Below are positions 40,101-54,900 of a DNA stretch of 64,000 nucleotides, piece by piece (positions within the stretch are counted from its first letter, which is position 1; every line of letters starts with the position of its first letter). Location of the stretch: contig CP141140.1 of NCBI GenBank assembly GCA_035235625.1, positions 20,170,685 to 20,234,684 of the forward strand. The letters run 5' to 3'. Made by a program: the position numbers and the translations under genes. This DNA comes from Saururus chinensis. Taxonomy: Eukaryota; Streptophyta; Magnoliopsida; Piperales; Saururaceae. The notes below the pieces were generated by a model, which had not been told where the DNA came from, did no database searches, and saw only the letters and a program-made list of their open reading frames with translations.

Positions 40101-40459
40101 ATATTTACCCCACTTTCAAGGGTACTCATATTTTCTTTAATAGCAAGGAGTATCAAAGTCCATAGATTCCAACTAGAAGTAGTGCTGCTAACCTCTTAGA
40201 GCACCATATCCAGTTGCCAATCCTTGCGGGCACGTATAAGGCCCACCCATCATACAAACTAGGGGAATTGGGATATATTCTAGGGTGGGTGGCCACTAGA
40301 GTAGGAGATCAAATTTAATACCTTTACTTCTTGAAGTGTGTCCTGGACATCTCACCAGCACCCAATTGGTTGCTACTCGTGATATATTTTAAACTTGACA
40401 ACAAAGAAAATTTATGGTGAGGCTGAGATGTGCTTTAATGTGGAAAACTATTAAATTTT
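37101..40459. repeat. Tandem segmental duplication, copy 1 (~3.36 kb)
   Basis: This copy begins CTCAAGGAATTGGATGCATG and runs 3359 bp until the same words start again at 40460. Landmarks recur in order: the CATCATCATAAAGGGCATGA block, the GATATATCCCTTGACATT block, the ATGGATAACATCCTAAC block, the TTTAGAGCACC-like block and the GGTGAGGCTGAGATGTGCTT block. Copy-to-copy differences look like roughly 5-6% where compared by eye. On the minus strand the first kilobase shows broken open segments with a faint gag-like flavour (LEQTTDKLPQCEQ), but no domain is secure. Confidence 0.92.
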
Positions 40460-43400
40460 CTCAAGGAATTGGATGCATGTAATAGATGGCTGCATAACTA
40501 TCATGGTGTAACTGAAGTTGGCCTCGCCATCATCATAAAGGGCATGATGATATCAGGGCAAGAACACCTCAAAATCCTTCCCAATTTCTTCATCGACACT
40601 TTGTCGAACATGTGGTGGGTCACATCCTCAAGCAATAAGAGGGATCCCTCAGACATCATGGCAAAGCCATAGGGGCAAGTGGTCATGCAAAGGGGGTGGC
40701 TGAGTACTAGTTGACTAGTAGGGCCGGTTGCATTAGCCCATGTCTGGATAGTTTGCAAAAGATAAGGGTTATGGCCAGTCGAGCAAGCCTATTTTAGAAT
40801 GAGGCAAGATCGAATTTCCCCCATGAGAACTGTTCGTCCTGGACCTCCTGGTCTCCATGTTGTGACCAACCTCCTCTCTCGTCGTAGCTAGTAAAAGATA
40901 ACCAACTATGTTTATCTGGTAGCAATCGACACTTCCAACATTCAAGTTTTTGTGGCCACGACTTCCATTTGAGATTAGGTGAGGGTAGCCAAAATTTTCT
41001 CCAAGGTGTTAGAGATTGTATGCTCACATTGTGGTAGTTTGTCTGCAGTTTGCTCAAGTTGCTAAGACATGATCATGGTTGAAAGATCAAGTATGGGCTC
41101 TGGTGATATATCCCTTGACATTTGAGAAATAGAGTAAGGTTGGATGAAATTGGGATTTGAGGAAGGAGAATAAAAGGGGGGGGGGATTAGGATGAAAAAG
41201 GGAGATGCATTTGAGGCGAACCAGACGAGGGAATGGCTAGAAGAGGTTAGAGGGGCCACGTATGAGAAGAGGGGAGAAGAAAAGATCAATTCTTCATTAA
41301 CTTCCAAATTAGGGTGAACGGCCTTACAAATAGTAACAGGGTGTTCGATTACTTGAACTATGTGATCGATCATTCAACCTACTAGACTTGATTGCTAAGG
41401 GATCGATCAACCATTATAACTGAGTGATAAATCATTTAGGTTACCAAAATCTACAAACTAGCCTATTGATTAATTGATTTAACTAGGCGATCAATTGTTA
41501 TAAGTTATGAAATAAGTAAATTAACAAATGAAAAACAACATTGGAACACAACGATTCCAACTGGGGAGGATTTACCCTCTCTCTATCTAAAAAATAGTTT
41601 GCCCTTTTTCCAATTTATTAATAGAAGAGAAGAAATAATATTATGATTATTAAACATAATTATTGTCAAAAGGCACCATTTCCTACCATATATCATTAAA
41701 CTTTTAAATTTTTAAGATGGAAATCTCTTTGATAAATAGTTGAGTAAGATCTTTACAGGACCCAAGATAAGAGTTGAACTTGTCAAAATTTTCATTGTCA
41801 TTAATTAATCTTATTGCATTATATTTCCTTGAAAAGTAAAAAAATTTAAACAAAAAATTTCTCTCCAACATCATCATAGGGCTTTTCAATAATATTTTAT
41901 GTAATAAAATTAATTATTGATAATTGCCTATTCTTTGTAGTTGAAATCCGTGTCCTTACCTTCTTTCCTCAAAACTTTCTCTTTCTAAGTGGTGTTTGAA
42001 TGGTTCCTTTCTATGTCTATACAACCTCGAATAATTTCATTTCAAACTATTGCCAATGGATAACATCCTAACTTTGTTTTATTGTATTTTCTATGCTTTA
42101 ATTATGTTGTAGGTTTTAGCACACATGAATTACATTACATTAAGCATGTCAATCACATGTAAATACTAACTATTAGATTAATAAACTAATTCAATAAAAA
42201 TAATCTAATAATATGATAAATATCAATTACTTATTTGAGTATAACAATATTATAAACCCTAGACTTCGTACACAATTGAAGTAAAAAATCAAATCACACA
42301 AGCTCACAAAGATTTTATTTAGAAAACCCTATTCGGGAAAAACCATAGGAACCCAGTCCAGACAAAGATTTATCTATGAAAAATCAATTTACAATGTTCA
42401 ACTTTCCATGAATTCCACTAAGGTCTATGAAGAAACTTGCAAAATTGTCCATGTTTCCATGCCCCTTCCACTCTTTCTAACTTTTAAGCTTTCTTCATCG
42501 CTTTATTGTATTTCAGCAACTCTCCAAAAGATTTTACCATAGAAGAAACAAATCCAATTATTTTCTAACAACTAGATCAAGTACTAGGGTTTTGAAGTAG
42601 AAAACTTTAGGGTTTATACTTAAACTCTCATCAATTTTAGGAAGTCAATCCTTATATTAAAAAACTCAACTATATTCAAAGAAGAATAAATAACATGATA
42701 ATTCAATTTTGAATTAAGAGTTTTCTAAATGAAATTTGAAACAAAATTGATTTAAAACTCTTTCTAATGAAACCCAACTCCAATGAACTTCTTTCCGACT
42801 TTGTTCTATTTAAAACTGACATATGAATATATATTAATAGATTATTTGTCAGTTGTATGAGTTTGAATTGAAATAGAATCATATCAAATCAATTTTTTTA
42901 TTTTTCTGACAATCAAACTTGCACATTCCTTTGAGATTAAATATTCTTATAGTTTCAATTGCAACTTCGACTTTGAAATTGAACAACAACAAAAAATTAT
43001 TTTGAATGCACCTTTGACCACCAAAATTCTATAATTATTCAAACTCAAGGTCAAATGTTTGAGTTGTGCAAGTTGAACCTTCAAATACATCAAAACTTGG
43101 AAGTAAAACTTAAAGTCTTCAACTCAATTATGATTTGGTTTTCAATTGATGTCAACCAATTTATAGTAAATCTTGTAACTTAATCTATAGTTGAATTGAA
43201 TATCACATGCTTATTTTACCAAATCCACATGTAGCTTGAATTAGTAGGATCTTCACTTGAACTTTTTACTGTAAAAAATATCAACTATGCAAGTCTCATA
43301 TTTCATTCTTTAAGCAACCTTAATTTGATAATTGTAGATAGATATGCTACATCATTTGAAATTTATTGAGAATGTCTTTGTTGTGGAATTTTCCTATTAT

Positions 43401-43808
43401 ATAGTTTTTACTTTACATAGATCATTGCTTCACTTATCGACCTTAGCATGTCAACCATTTTTATATCATTTTCATATTTACCACACTTTCAAGAGTACTC
43501 ATATTTTCTTTAATAGCAAGGAGTATCAAAGTCCATAGATTCCAAACCTCTTAGAGCACCATATCCAGTTGCCAACCCCGCAGGCAAGTACAAGGGGCCC
43601 ACCCATCATGCAAACTGGGGAATCGGGATATATTTAAGGGTGGGTGGCCACTAGAGTAGGAGATCAAATTTAATACCTTTGCTTCTTGAAGTGTGTCCTC
43701 TCACCAACACCCAATTGGTAGCTACTCGTGTTATATTTTAAACTTGACAACAAAGAAAATTTATGGTGAGGCTGAGATGTGCTTCAATGTGGAAAATTAT
43801 TAAATTTC
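40460..43808. repeat. Tandem segmental duplication, copy 2 (~3.35 kb)
   Basis: Direct head-to-tail second copy. Its end (GAAAATTATTAAATTTC) corresponds to the end of copy 1 (GAAAACTATTAAATTTT), after which the sequence becomes unique. The junction between copies is clean, without spacer. Small indels distinguish the copies, for example loss of about 15 bp near 43542 relative to copy 1. Confidence 0.92.
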
Positions 43809-45950
43809 CTTAATGAGAAAGTTCTCCTATATCAAACTTTGTTATATATACATCACCTTAGTCGGTGAGTGCTTAGCAAAATCTGAACAGCTTGATTCGT
43901 TTCAAGCAGTTTCTAATGAAAAAGCCGACTAACTATTATATTGCATGATAATCAAGTCCATGTCATAGCCATGGTTTTAATCTTAGATATAAGTCTCAAT
44001 ATGAATATTCCCAATATAATACAACTATACTATGATTCTTTTATATTTTTAATTTTTTTGGCAACATTATATTTCTAGTTGCAATAAAGAAGGCAGAACG
44101 AACATATGTTTCTTTAATTGCAGTACAGCTTTCATCTTCTCATCGAAAGGGATACCATATGGCGATTATTATAGTTCTATTTCAATCCTTATTCTTTCAA
44201 ATTGATTAGCAGCCAACCCGACTATTTTCTTTTTCTTCTTAGAAGTCCTAGTGGTCCACAATATTTTCTCATTCTTAAACCGGGCAGTCATTCTTTTGTT
44301 TATCACTCATCATGTATTTATTATGTTGATTAACCGGGCCCCAACTGAACGGGCACAAATTGAATTTTGTTGTGATCTTGTGGCTTCTCTACTAAAACCC
44401 ACCTGGTCTCACGCTTTCATTAATTGAGGAAAACCTGCAAAAGGATCACTTGTTGGTGGGACCTACTAAGTTAAAAAAAATCAAACACATAGACCCTTTG
44501 GCCTCCGATTTAGGAGAAATTATTTGGTGCTTTAGGAGTACCACATAGATTTACTCCCACTTTATAAAAGCAGTTGACCTTCAACGACACATATTTAGTG
44601 CACAAGTGCATGTGTACTGTGCTAGTGCTAATAAGTAGTAGTATGTGCTACGTTGATCTAGAAGATCAATGGCATATGTAAAGTAGGAGCACATCCCACT
44701 TAATTACAACTATATGGTTGAGGCCTCCGTGGGACCCATGTGAACCTTTTTTGCAAAGCAATATTGGGTACTTTGGGAGGACCATGTGAGGAGGAGCTAT
44801 TAATCTTAAAATTGACAATGCATACGCATGTTAATGTAAATAAGAAGGTTAATATACCCTAACGCATGCACTATCTATTCTCATATATAAACGATATTGG
44901 TGAAATGGGAGTAATTCCCACAAGAAACCCCGGGGATACTAATAATTTTTCTTTCTTTTAGGCCGGCCATGAAAGCATGCTCCTTCACTAATTCATGATT
45001 TGCTGATTTCGGATGAGTTTCACGAGTTGCTTAGCCTCATCTATCACGAGACGAAAATATGGATTTGTTTGATAAGTTGAGATGGGAATGCCCCCCGAGA
45101 AGATGGGGTGCTGTGTTGTGTTGTGTTGTGTGTGGGTGACATAAACATTCCTTCTTCTCTTCAGTCTCAAGTCTTACATAATGTCATGAATAGCCAACCG
45201 CCCAACCTCCCCACGAATCTTCCCAACTCATTGGAGAATAAAATCATCACTCACCCATTTTTTTATGTCCTGAGCTGCTGGTCTTTGCAGTCACTCAATA
45301 ATCAGCCAGAATTTGGAGGGCCCAACAAAAGTTTTCACTTTTTATGTTTGTTTTCCCTTTCAGGAGCCACCTGTTGCTGAGTAATTTGCTCAAGTTTCAA
45401 CCTCTGAGGTCTGTTACTGTCCCCTCCCCTGAATTGGGTATATGTACGTGTGTCCAGTGACTTTTAGTCACTTTTTTATCTGGTAACTTGAGGAAGAGTA
45501 TTGTGGGTGTAATGGGGCTCTGTGCACATGTATGTAGCGAGAGGTTTCTGGGCCATTGAGTGGCAATTCAGAAACCAGCCTCTGGTTTCGTTTTCCTGCG
45601 GTCTTTTGTTTTCTGCTAAGGTCTTTTCATGGGTAGTTTGCTCTTTCTTGGGTCTCATATTGTTGGTAATGTACCTTTACTGGCTGCTGTTTTGATGTCT
45701 GTCATACAGATGAGGGGGCTTTTCTTTCCTGGTTCTGTAATTTCAGTTGCTCTAAGTCCACCATAATTTTCATCTTCCTAGTTTTTTTCTGGGTTTTTTA
45801 GCATCCCAAGAGTTTTTTTTTTTGTTTATCTGGTTCCTCTTTTTCTATTTACTGAAAAATGCTATTAGGGGTGGTCTTCACGGTATCTGACCAATGATAT
45901 AATTTTATCAAGGAGGTGGGCTGTTCTTCTCTTTTGGTGTCTTTCCGTTT
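43809..45950. other. Intergenic and upstream region of the SnRK1 beta gene
   Basis: No coding sequence recognised. The last kilobase before the ATG becomes T- and CT-rich, as in many plant 5' UTRs and leader introns, and holds a short GTGTT reiteration near 45110-45130. The transcription start cannot be fixed from sequence; a leader intron is possible. Confidence 0.4.
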
Positions 45951-48900
45951 ATGGGTAATGTTAATGCAAGAGAAGGAGAGAATCCATCTGGTGGAGCAGA
46001 AGAAGGCCATCTTCAAGAAGGTCGAGGTGGCCAACATGTCAGCTTTGTCGGCCACAGGGCACATGAACTGATGGGACAAAGTCCTCATAGCCCAGGAGCC
46101 ACTCAGTCACCTCTCCTGTTCAGTCCCCAGGTCTCGTCTTCTCTTTCTTTGTCATTAGATTTCAATTTTGTTTGAGGTGTGCACTCATCTTCTCTGTAAT
46201 TATTCAACGCTTTTCTGATAATAATAGAACTGTGAAGTTTATTCTTGACAAATATCTGTAGATGAATTTTTCAGGATTGGGCTGTCTAAATGTTTGTTAA
46301 TGGAGGTTTTCTCATTGATAAATAATCATTCTGTCACTTATACTTTTTGTATGTGTCTGTTGATTCTTGCCAATAATTTTTCTGCGGGATTTTGTGAATG
46401 CTTTCTGTTATTTAATCTTAGGGATACTTATTTTTTGTTCATTTGTTTGTTTTTGTCTATAAATTTTTATTATTTCAAGAGAGGGACTTCTGATTTTTTT
46501 CTCCGAGAGCCTTACTGATTGATAATAGTGGTCCCGGGCTATTTCAAGCTCATCTAGAATTGAATTCCTGTTTCCATTTTTCTTATGCCTCCAAATGAAA
46601 GTTGAAAGTAAGTGCCGATGAAATAGATGTTAAGATGATATCCTTTTATTGCTTCAATAATTGTTATTTCTTCCTTATCATCATCATTTGTTAAACATTT
46701 GTCAGACACAGGTTACTTAACTTGAAAAAGGATATTACAAGAAACTGTTTATACTGTGAAGTGAAATCTGATGAATGTTTTTTGCAGCTTATTTGATTAT
46801 TGGAAATGTAATTTTTTTCACTTCGAAATTACATATTAAGGTGAATTTCTCCTTGAGACATTGATATGGTTTTCTGTGGCTGTTTAAACACTGTTCTATT
46901 TCTTTTCTAAGTTATCATCTATATATACTGGCTTTTATTGTAAATGCGAAATGTCTTATTTCGCCTAGACATTATTTAACATAGCTATTTTGCCATTTAT
47001 ATGAAAAAAAAGGGATGATAAAGTTGGGCTATGCTGTGTCTCATAGTTTTGCTATTGACAATTATGATTGAAGCCTTTTTTTCAAATTGTCTTTAGACAT
47101 GTTTAGCTTATATAGCTAATGAAGCATTGATATGTATTAAATAATTTTTTTTTGTTCTTTGACAAAATTGATAGTATACTGAATACTATGAACTAGTTGA
47201 TGCATGTCATTGATGGACTTGTAATTTCTTGAAGATGTTATCATTGTGTTCCCAAGGCTGATTTGACATTAATGAAATCCCACATTCCTGTAACTGTGAT
47301 TATGCGTGTGTTCATCCTGTAAACTGGTTAATAATTCCTAAAATTATGATGTTGATTGCTGCACACTTTTCTTGCAGCTGGTCAAGGTCAAAATGCAATG
47401 CATTATTTGTGTTAATTTAATTCATTGTAATGAAAATGCTTTTCGTTTGTCTACTCCTTTTTCCCACCATAGTTATTTTTTTATATATCTGTTTTGAAAG
47501 TGCTTAAGAGTTCACTTTTTCTTAAAATACCAAAATATTAACTGGCTGATTTGGTTATTGCCAACATATTGCCTCTTTTTAGCTTTTATTGAAGTTAAAA
47601 TCTTTAAAATTTTCAGTTTTGGCGGCAATCTTCTCTATACTGCAGTTATGGGAATTTGTGCTGTGAAGTAAAGGGAGAAAAGAAATTAAAAGTTAATGGC
47701 CATTTTTCAAGTGCTTGAGTACTTCCTAATTTTGAACTGTTTAAGTAGTCGATTAAGAAAATTGTTCAGTGGTTATCTGTTTGACAGATGAGAAATAATG
47801 ACTCAAAGATTGAAATTGCATGCTGAGGTGTGGATTGCTTCCAAGATGGCAAATGATTGTGGCTGTGGACAAACTTCACAATCTTCAATTATTATTTTGT
47901 CACATTGATATGCTTTAGGATTCATGTGCTTAACCTGTTGTTGTGGGTCATAGGTCTATTGGAGATTCTCTAATCTCTTTGGATGTTTTAACATTGATTC
48001 AGGTGGTTAAGGTGCTTGCGACAGAATAATGAAAATGAGGATGGAAATGGTTTTGATTTTTGGTACCTACACTGTGTTGCTTGTGTTAACTTGTATGACA
48101 TTCAGGTCTTCCCTATTAATTTCTTTAAACTCTCTCTAATCTATCTACCAAGTGAGCATATTTTAAAATGGTTTCCTATTTCTTACTGGAAGCAAAGAGC
48201 TAGTTGTCTATACCATGAATTAAATATGTGGGATGAGGTTGTTATTGTTAGAACCAAGTTACCACAAAAGCTCAAGTTTTTAAGGAACGACACCCACGAA
48301 AGGTAATCAAGCCCAAACCAAACACCTATTCGGTGAACCATATGCAAATTACCAAATTATCCAACACTCCCTACATGCATTGCATGGAGCAAACAAACAC
48401 AAACAACAGAAGCAGGGACACAAACCCAGGATCTCCTACTTTGATACCATGTTGGAACCATTTTATGGAAAAAACTTGTGCTATTAATGAATGCCCACAT
48501 ATAGGTAATTAAAGCTCAAACTGAACACCTATATGGTGAACCAATTACAAGTTAACAAATTATCCAACAGTTATGACATATTTATGAAAGTAAATCGTGG
48601 AAATTCATTTTTTATACATATGAGAATAATCTAGAGGTAAAACAATAAATTGTATTAAAATAAGAGAAGTGTAAAGCATAAAATGTTCAAGCTTGAAATC
48701 CACGAGCTCAACTTGTAATTGTCTTGCTTTGAACTGTAACATTGTCTTTTATGTGGATAGTAGTTACAATTAAGCTGAGCTGAACTGGTACAAGCTCCTG
48801 TCAGTTGGGCGGGCTCATTTGCATGTTCGATCATAAGAGCAGAGGCCATCAACTAAATAGATGAATTGTTTTTTTTATAAGGAAATTAAGATACCAAAAC

Positions 48901-51900
48901 AACCGGATAATGGATACAATCCTAAGTTCTTAGTAAATTTTGAGGCAATTTCTCCATCTTAAATCTAAGTCAGTGGCATTACATCAGCATTTACTTTTCA
49001 TGCGTGGTGAAGTGATTGGCATTTATATGTATGTCATCCTATTTTTAAGGTTAGATTTATTCCATTCATTAACTTTTTATATAATTTCCTGAGCATGGGT
49101 CCATAAGTTCACATAATTCAGCATATAAATTTCAGTTCAGTTTGCAGGCCATGAGTATTGCTACTGTGTGCATCATGAGAAAGTTGTATAGACTCATTTG
49201 CTGGGTGCTTCGTTCTCTTCTTTTTTAATGTTCTGGTCAAAAAGAGCTTAACATACATTCTTTATGTATATGGCGTGAGTAATTGAGTTCTAGCAAAAAA
49301 ACCTTTAATCTGATTTTCTTCCTCACAGTTACATCTTGGTGCTACGGGGTGAGCTAACTTCATTAGTTATGTTTGGAATTTAGAACTTTGTCCTTTGATG
49401 TCATTCACCCTGCCTTAATCAGCTGAGAAATTTAAGTGTGTCCATAATTTAGAGTTGTATTCATCCCATTTTTAAATTCTAAATGTGACTTGAACGTTAT
49501 TTATATTATTCATCATACTCAAAGGTACTTATTGTTGTTTTAGGTTCCCATGATTCCATTACAAAGACCTGATGAACCACACCTCCCAAGTAGTTCGTGG
49601 ATGCACGGTGTTAATGAGTATGAGGATATGTCCTGCGAACAAGGAATTCCAACCATGATTACTTGGAGCCATGGTGGAAAGCTTGTAGCTGTGGAAGGGT
49701 CCTGGGATAACTGGAAGACAAAGTATTTGATTTTATTAAGAATTTTCCTTTATTCTTATTCATGCTTCTTCCTAAAAAGCACGAGGCATGCATGTATGGA
49801 TCCTCGACAGGCCGTTAGTTTTATTTTGTTAGATGACTATTGGATCCTTGGGTCTTTCAGTAAGTAAATTTAGAGATCCCTCTGAACATCTCCCCAATCA
49901 ATCATTTTTCCCTGTGAGGTGCTTTACCACCTGCCTTTCAAGCACAAGGAGATTCCATGTCTCATATAAGTGAGCCATAATGCTAACATCATGGACTAGG
50001 TATCACATCATATGGGAACTGAGAGCTATGATATATTATACAATAGATGGTTATTAACCTCAGTTTTGTCATGATTTAACTCTGGCAAAATACAGATGTT
50101 TCTATGGAAAGGATGTCCTTTTGAAGTTGTTTTTGTTGATACATAGTTTTTTGTTTATGTTGAATACTTAGTATTAAAACTGTTCTTGCACAGGAAGCCA
50201 TTACAAAGATCAGGCCAAGAATTCACTATAATGAAAGTGCTCCCATCTGGTGTCTACCAGTATAGATTTCTTGTTGATGGAGAATGGAAACATGCTCCAG
50301 AACTTCCATGGATACACGATGATCTGGGCAATCCCTATAATATTTTGGACTTGCAGGTAGATATGCGCATCCCTTCATGTTTATTCCATGTTATGAGAGT
50401 GCTGTTTTTCAAATAGTTAATTTACGCAATGAAAATTGGGTGCATGTTAGTTTTGGAGGAAACCCTAGCCAGAGTAAGAGAGGATAAGAGGGAGAAGGGG
50501 GTTAAGCTGTCAGATGAAAATTTGATGGTTCCGCCCCTCTTGTGTGTATGCCACCTGGCCTGCACAACTGTGCAGACTAGGTGTCCTCTTACTGAATTAT
50601 CTATACTGTTCCACATTGCTTGTAACTTGCTGCATTTTGATAGAAAACAAAAATTAGCATAAAGGCATGAATGCCTAACTTGGATTTGCACTGTTGTATA
50701 AAAATGTAAAAAATACTGCGAATAAAAAGGAAGAAGATGTAGCACGCAGAGAAAGTAACTCAAAAGTGATTCATGTCAATTGGAACTGCTGTCCATTTGG
50801 ATTGGAGTCACTTTCATTCATCTGGAAAAATCCATTTCTTGTCCTAAGCATTGTTAATTAATACTTTTAAAATGATTGAACATTGTTGTTTGTTGGAGCT
50901 TTGGTTCTGTTGAAGACTGTTGTGGTCAATTATTTGAAAAAATTCATTTCTTGGTCATAGCATTATTAATTTATACTTTTAAAGATTTCAAAATTGGTAA
51001 CTTTTGGAACTTTGTTTCTGTCAAAGGAATGATTCATAAACCACTGGCCGACTGAGGATAGGCTGAGAATTTAAAGGATTTCTAAAATTGGTGTGGCCAA
51101 TTTTTATGGCCAATTTGTATCATAATTGACCAGCTGGTTTGGGAAATAGTCAAGGTCATTTTGAAGGATGCACTGCAATCTAAGTGTGGACTGTTTCGTG
51201 ATTTCAGAAAAAATGTTGAAGAATAGGGCAAGTAGTATGAAATACAGTTTGATGTCGGCATTATGTCAATGCTTGATTACTATCACCCTACTCGGTAGGA
51301 AAGGCACTAAGTCATGCTTGTAATTGGAATGACTACAGACAGGCTAACATACCTGTTTATTACTGGCCACTTTTATATGACAGTCCTTCAACCCTAGTTT
51401 AAAGAAACCGCAACCTTGTATCCAAAGCTTTTGTACTAAGACTAAAACTTCAGAAGCCTGTATTTAATAACTAGTAAAGACTAGTGTTTCCAATAGGAGA
51501 AGAAAATTTTATACATGTGATCATTGTGATCATCATTTGTGCCATACCTAAGTTATCTTGGGTTTAAAACATGGATTTCATGTAATTATTTTGTAAGTTA
51601 CTGAAGAGGAAGAGGATTTCAATAGTAGTGAAAGCTGTGTTGTGTATAGTATTTATAGGGAAGACCCGCAGAGACAAATTCGGGGTGAATCCCTTAAGAA
51701 TATTACAATGGATTACATATCGTGTGTGAGGATACTACAGAGAATCACAAATTGGGAATAGGAAAGGTAAATGTGAGGGGAAAAGGATTTGGTTCCCTTA
51801 ATACGCCCCTACAAACTCAGGGCGGGTGAGTAACCGTGAGTTTGGTAGTGAGAGACTGGAATTGAGCGATGGGCAGTGGCTTTGTAAGTATGTCTGCAAG

Positions 51901-54900
51901 TTGATCTTTAGATGAGATATGACAAACCTGCATATGACCAGCTAGAACTTGTTCCCAAATGTAGTAATGATCAATTTTATTGTGTTTGGTGTGAGCATGC
52001 AAGACTGAGTTGGCGGTGAGGGCAATGGCAGACTAATTGTCGCACAATAGTGTGGGCGTAGTAGTAGAAGAGATACCGAGAAACTTGAGAACTATGGAGA
52101 CCCAGACAATTTCTGTGGCTGTGGAGGAAAGCGCATAGTACTCGGCTTCGGTGGAAGAGCAGGCAACTGTGACTTGCATTTTAGACTTCCAAATAATGAA
52201 GTTAGGGCCCATAAAGACACAGTGCCCGGTGACAGATTGGCGGTCAATGGGGTCACCGGCCCAGTCAGAGTTGGAGTAGGCAGTGAGGGTACAGGGCCTG
52301 GGTTATAAGAGAATGTCGCAAGATAGAGTGCCTTGAAGATACCTGAGGATCTGCTTAACAGCTGCATAGTGAGCAATGGTGGGGTTATGCATATGTTGGC
52401 AGACATAGTTTGCGGCATAGGCGATGCCTGGGCGGGTGTTTGTGAGGTATTGGAGAGCATCGACGATGCTTTTGTAGTGGGATGGGTCAAGGAATAGGGG
52501 GTCAGTGGGAGAGGTGGGGCGTTTGTGGCCAGTAGGAGTGGGGGTTGGTTTGCAGTGATCCATTTGGGCACGATGGAGGATGTCTCGAGCATAGTGGGCT
52601 TGAGAGAGGAAGAGGCCATTTGGGGTAGTGGTGAACTCAATACCAAGAAAGTGGTGAAGGAGACCCAGGTCTTTGACGGCAAAGGCATGACCAAGAAGAG
52701 ATATAATATGGTCAATGAAGGGAGCATGAGAGCCAATGATAAGATGGTGACTTGGGGGCTTTGTTGGTGAAGGAAGAGGGATGTGTCAGCGTGGCAAGAC
52801 CGAAAGCCAAGGTGGGTTAAGTAGGATGAAAGTTTGGCGTACCATTGGCGAGGGGCTTGTTTGAAGCCATAGAGGGCTTTGTAAAGGCAAAAGACATGGT
52901 TAGGGTGGAGGGGTCAATGAAATCGGGTGGTTGGGCCATGTAGAGTTCTTCCGCAATGGTGCCATGAAGAAAGGCGTTAGAGACATCAAGTTGTTTGATG
53001 GCCCAAGCATAGGAAAGAGCAAGGCTGAGGACAATGCGGATAGTATAAGACCACTGGGCTAAAGGTTTCATTGTAGTCAAGGCCTTCTTCTTGAGTAAAG
53101 CCTTTAACGACCAGGCGTGCCTTGTACCTGGATATGGTACTATTAGGCCACGCTTGATCTTATAGGTCCATTGGTATCCAATGATGTTAGAATCGGGTGG
53201 GGGTGGGACGAGGGTCTAGGTGCCTTGATTGAGGAGGGCACCATACTCAGAGCGCATAACATCACACCATTCTGGGGATTGAGAGGCAAAACGATAGGAG
53301 GTGGGTTTTGTTTTAGGGGGGCTTGGGCGGTGAGGGAAAGTGGGATGCGGGGATGAGAGATGTTGGCTTTGCTACGGGTAATCATGTGGTGAGTGGGGGC
53401 GGGGGTGGGGAGAGGATGAGGGGAAGGGTGGATGGGCGAAGGGGAGGGGGAAGGTGAGATGGGAGGTAGAGGTGAGTGTTCGAGGGAAGAGGAGGGCGAA
53501 GAGGTTGGGGTGTGGGACAAAGAGGAGGAAGGTGATGGGAGGTGGGAGGGAGGGACCGGTGGTAGTGGTAGAGGGGAAAGAAGGGGTGAAGGGGAGGTGG
53601 TGGTAATGGGGAGTGGGAACGAAAGGGGAAGTCATATTCAAGGAAGCGGACATGGCGAGAGATGTAGACACGGTGACTAGAGGGGTCGAAATACTAGAGG
53701 GGTTGAGACACCTATAGCCTTTGGTGGTGGGACAGTAGCCGATGAAGACACAAGGAACAGACTGGGTGTCTAGTTTATGCCGTGAGTAAGGGCGGGTCCA
53801 TGGGTAGCATCGACAGCCAAAGACGCGAAGATGAGAGTAGTCAGGAAGGGTATTGTGGAGGAGTTGGTAGGGGGAGACATTATGGAGGGTGGGGGAGGGA
53901 AGCCTATTGATGAGGTAGGTGGCGGTGTAGGCGGCATCCATCCAATAGGTGGGAGGCATGTGGGCAGAGGTAAGTAGGGTAAGGGTGGTTTCGATGATGT
54001 GGCGATGTTTATGTTCAGCGACTACATTTTGTTTAGGGGTATGAGGACAAGAAAATTGGTGAGTGATGCCATGAGTGTGGAAGTGAGAGGTGAAGTGGGA
54101 ATTGACAAATTCGCAGCCATTGTCCGAAACGAAGGTGGTGATACGATAGGGAAATGCATTTTTGACCATGGATTGAAAGGTAAGGAAGGTGGTAAAGGCA
54201 TCAGACTTAAGTTTTAGGGGCTAGAGCCAAGTGTAGTAGGTGAAGTAATCTACAAAGATAATGTAGTATTGGTAGCCAAGGAAGGAGGTGACCGGAGAGG
54301 GTCCCCAAAGATCGGAGTGGATGAGTTGGAGGGGGCAAGTGGTAGAGCGATGAGACTTAGAAAAGGGCAATTTATGTGATTTGCTAACATGGCAACTATT
54401 ACACTCTAAGTGTTTTATTTTGGTAACATGGAAGAGAAAAGAAGAAACGATAGTCTTAAAGGTGGCGGAGGCTGGGTGACCAAGACGTTGATGCCAGGTG
54501 GTAGAGGAGGAGGTAGTAGCGGTGAAGGCACTTGGGATGGTGGGAGAGAGGGGGTAAACGCCGTTCTAATTTGGACCACGATAGAGGAGGTGACCGGTCT
54601 TGTTATCCTGAATAGACACATCAGAGGCAGAGAAGGTTAGAGAGCAATCATTGTCACGTGCAAGTTTGTGGACAGAGAGAAGATTGTGAGGAATAGAGGG
54701 AGTGTGGAGGATGGTAGAAAGATGGAGTGTAGAGTGGGGAAGGGTGAGGGAGGTGCTGCTGGTAGAGGAGACGGAAGGGATTGACCGTTACTTATGTTAA
54801 CGTAAGGAGGGCCAGGGTAAGGAGAGGTGGAAGTGAGTTGGGTCACATCCGGGGTAATATGGTCGCTTGCACCAGAATCGAGGAGCCAATTAGGTGGGCA

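Noticed and set aside
48016-48306. 96-codon ORF in KINB2 intron 1
   Set aside because: It runs from unique intron sequence into the TRIM LTR and has no family resemblance; the KINB2 exons on both sides join without it.
49723-49867. Extension of KINB2 exon 2 into the following sequence
   Set aside because: The frame stays open past 49722 by chance; the GT donor there joins perfectly to the exon at 50194, restoring the carbohydrate-binding domain.
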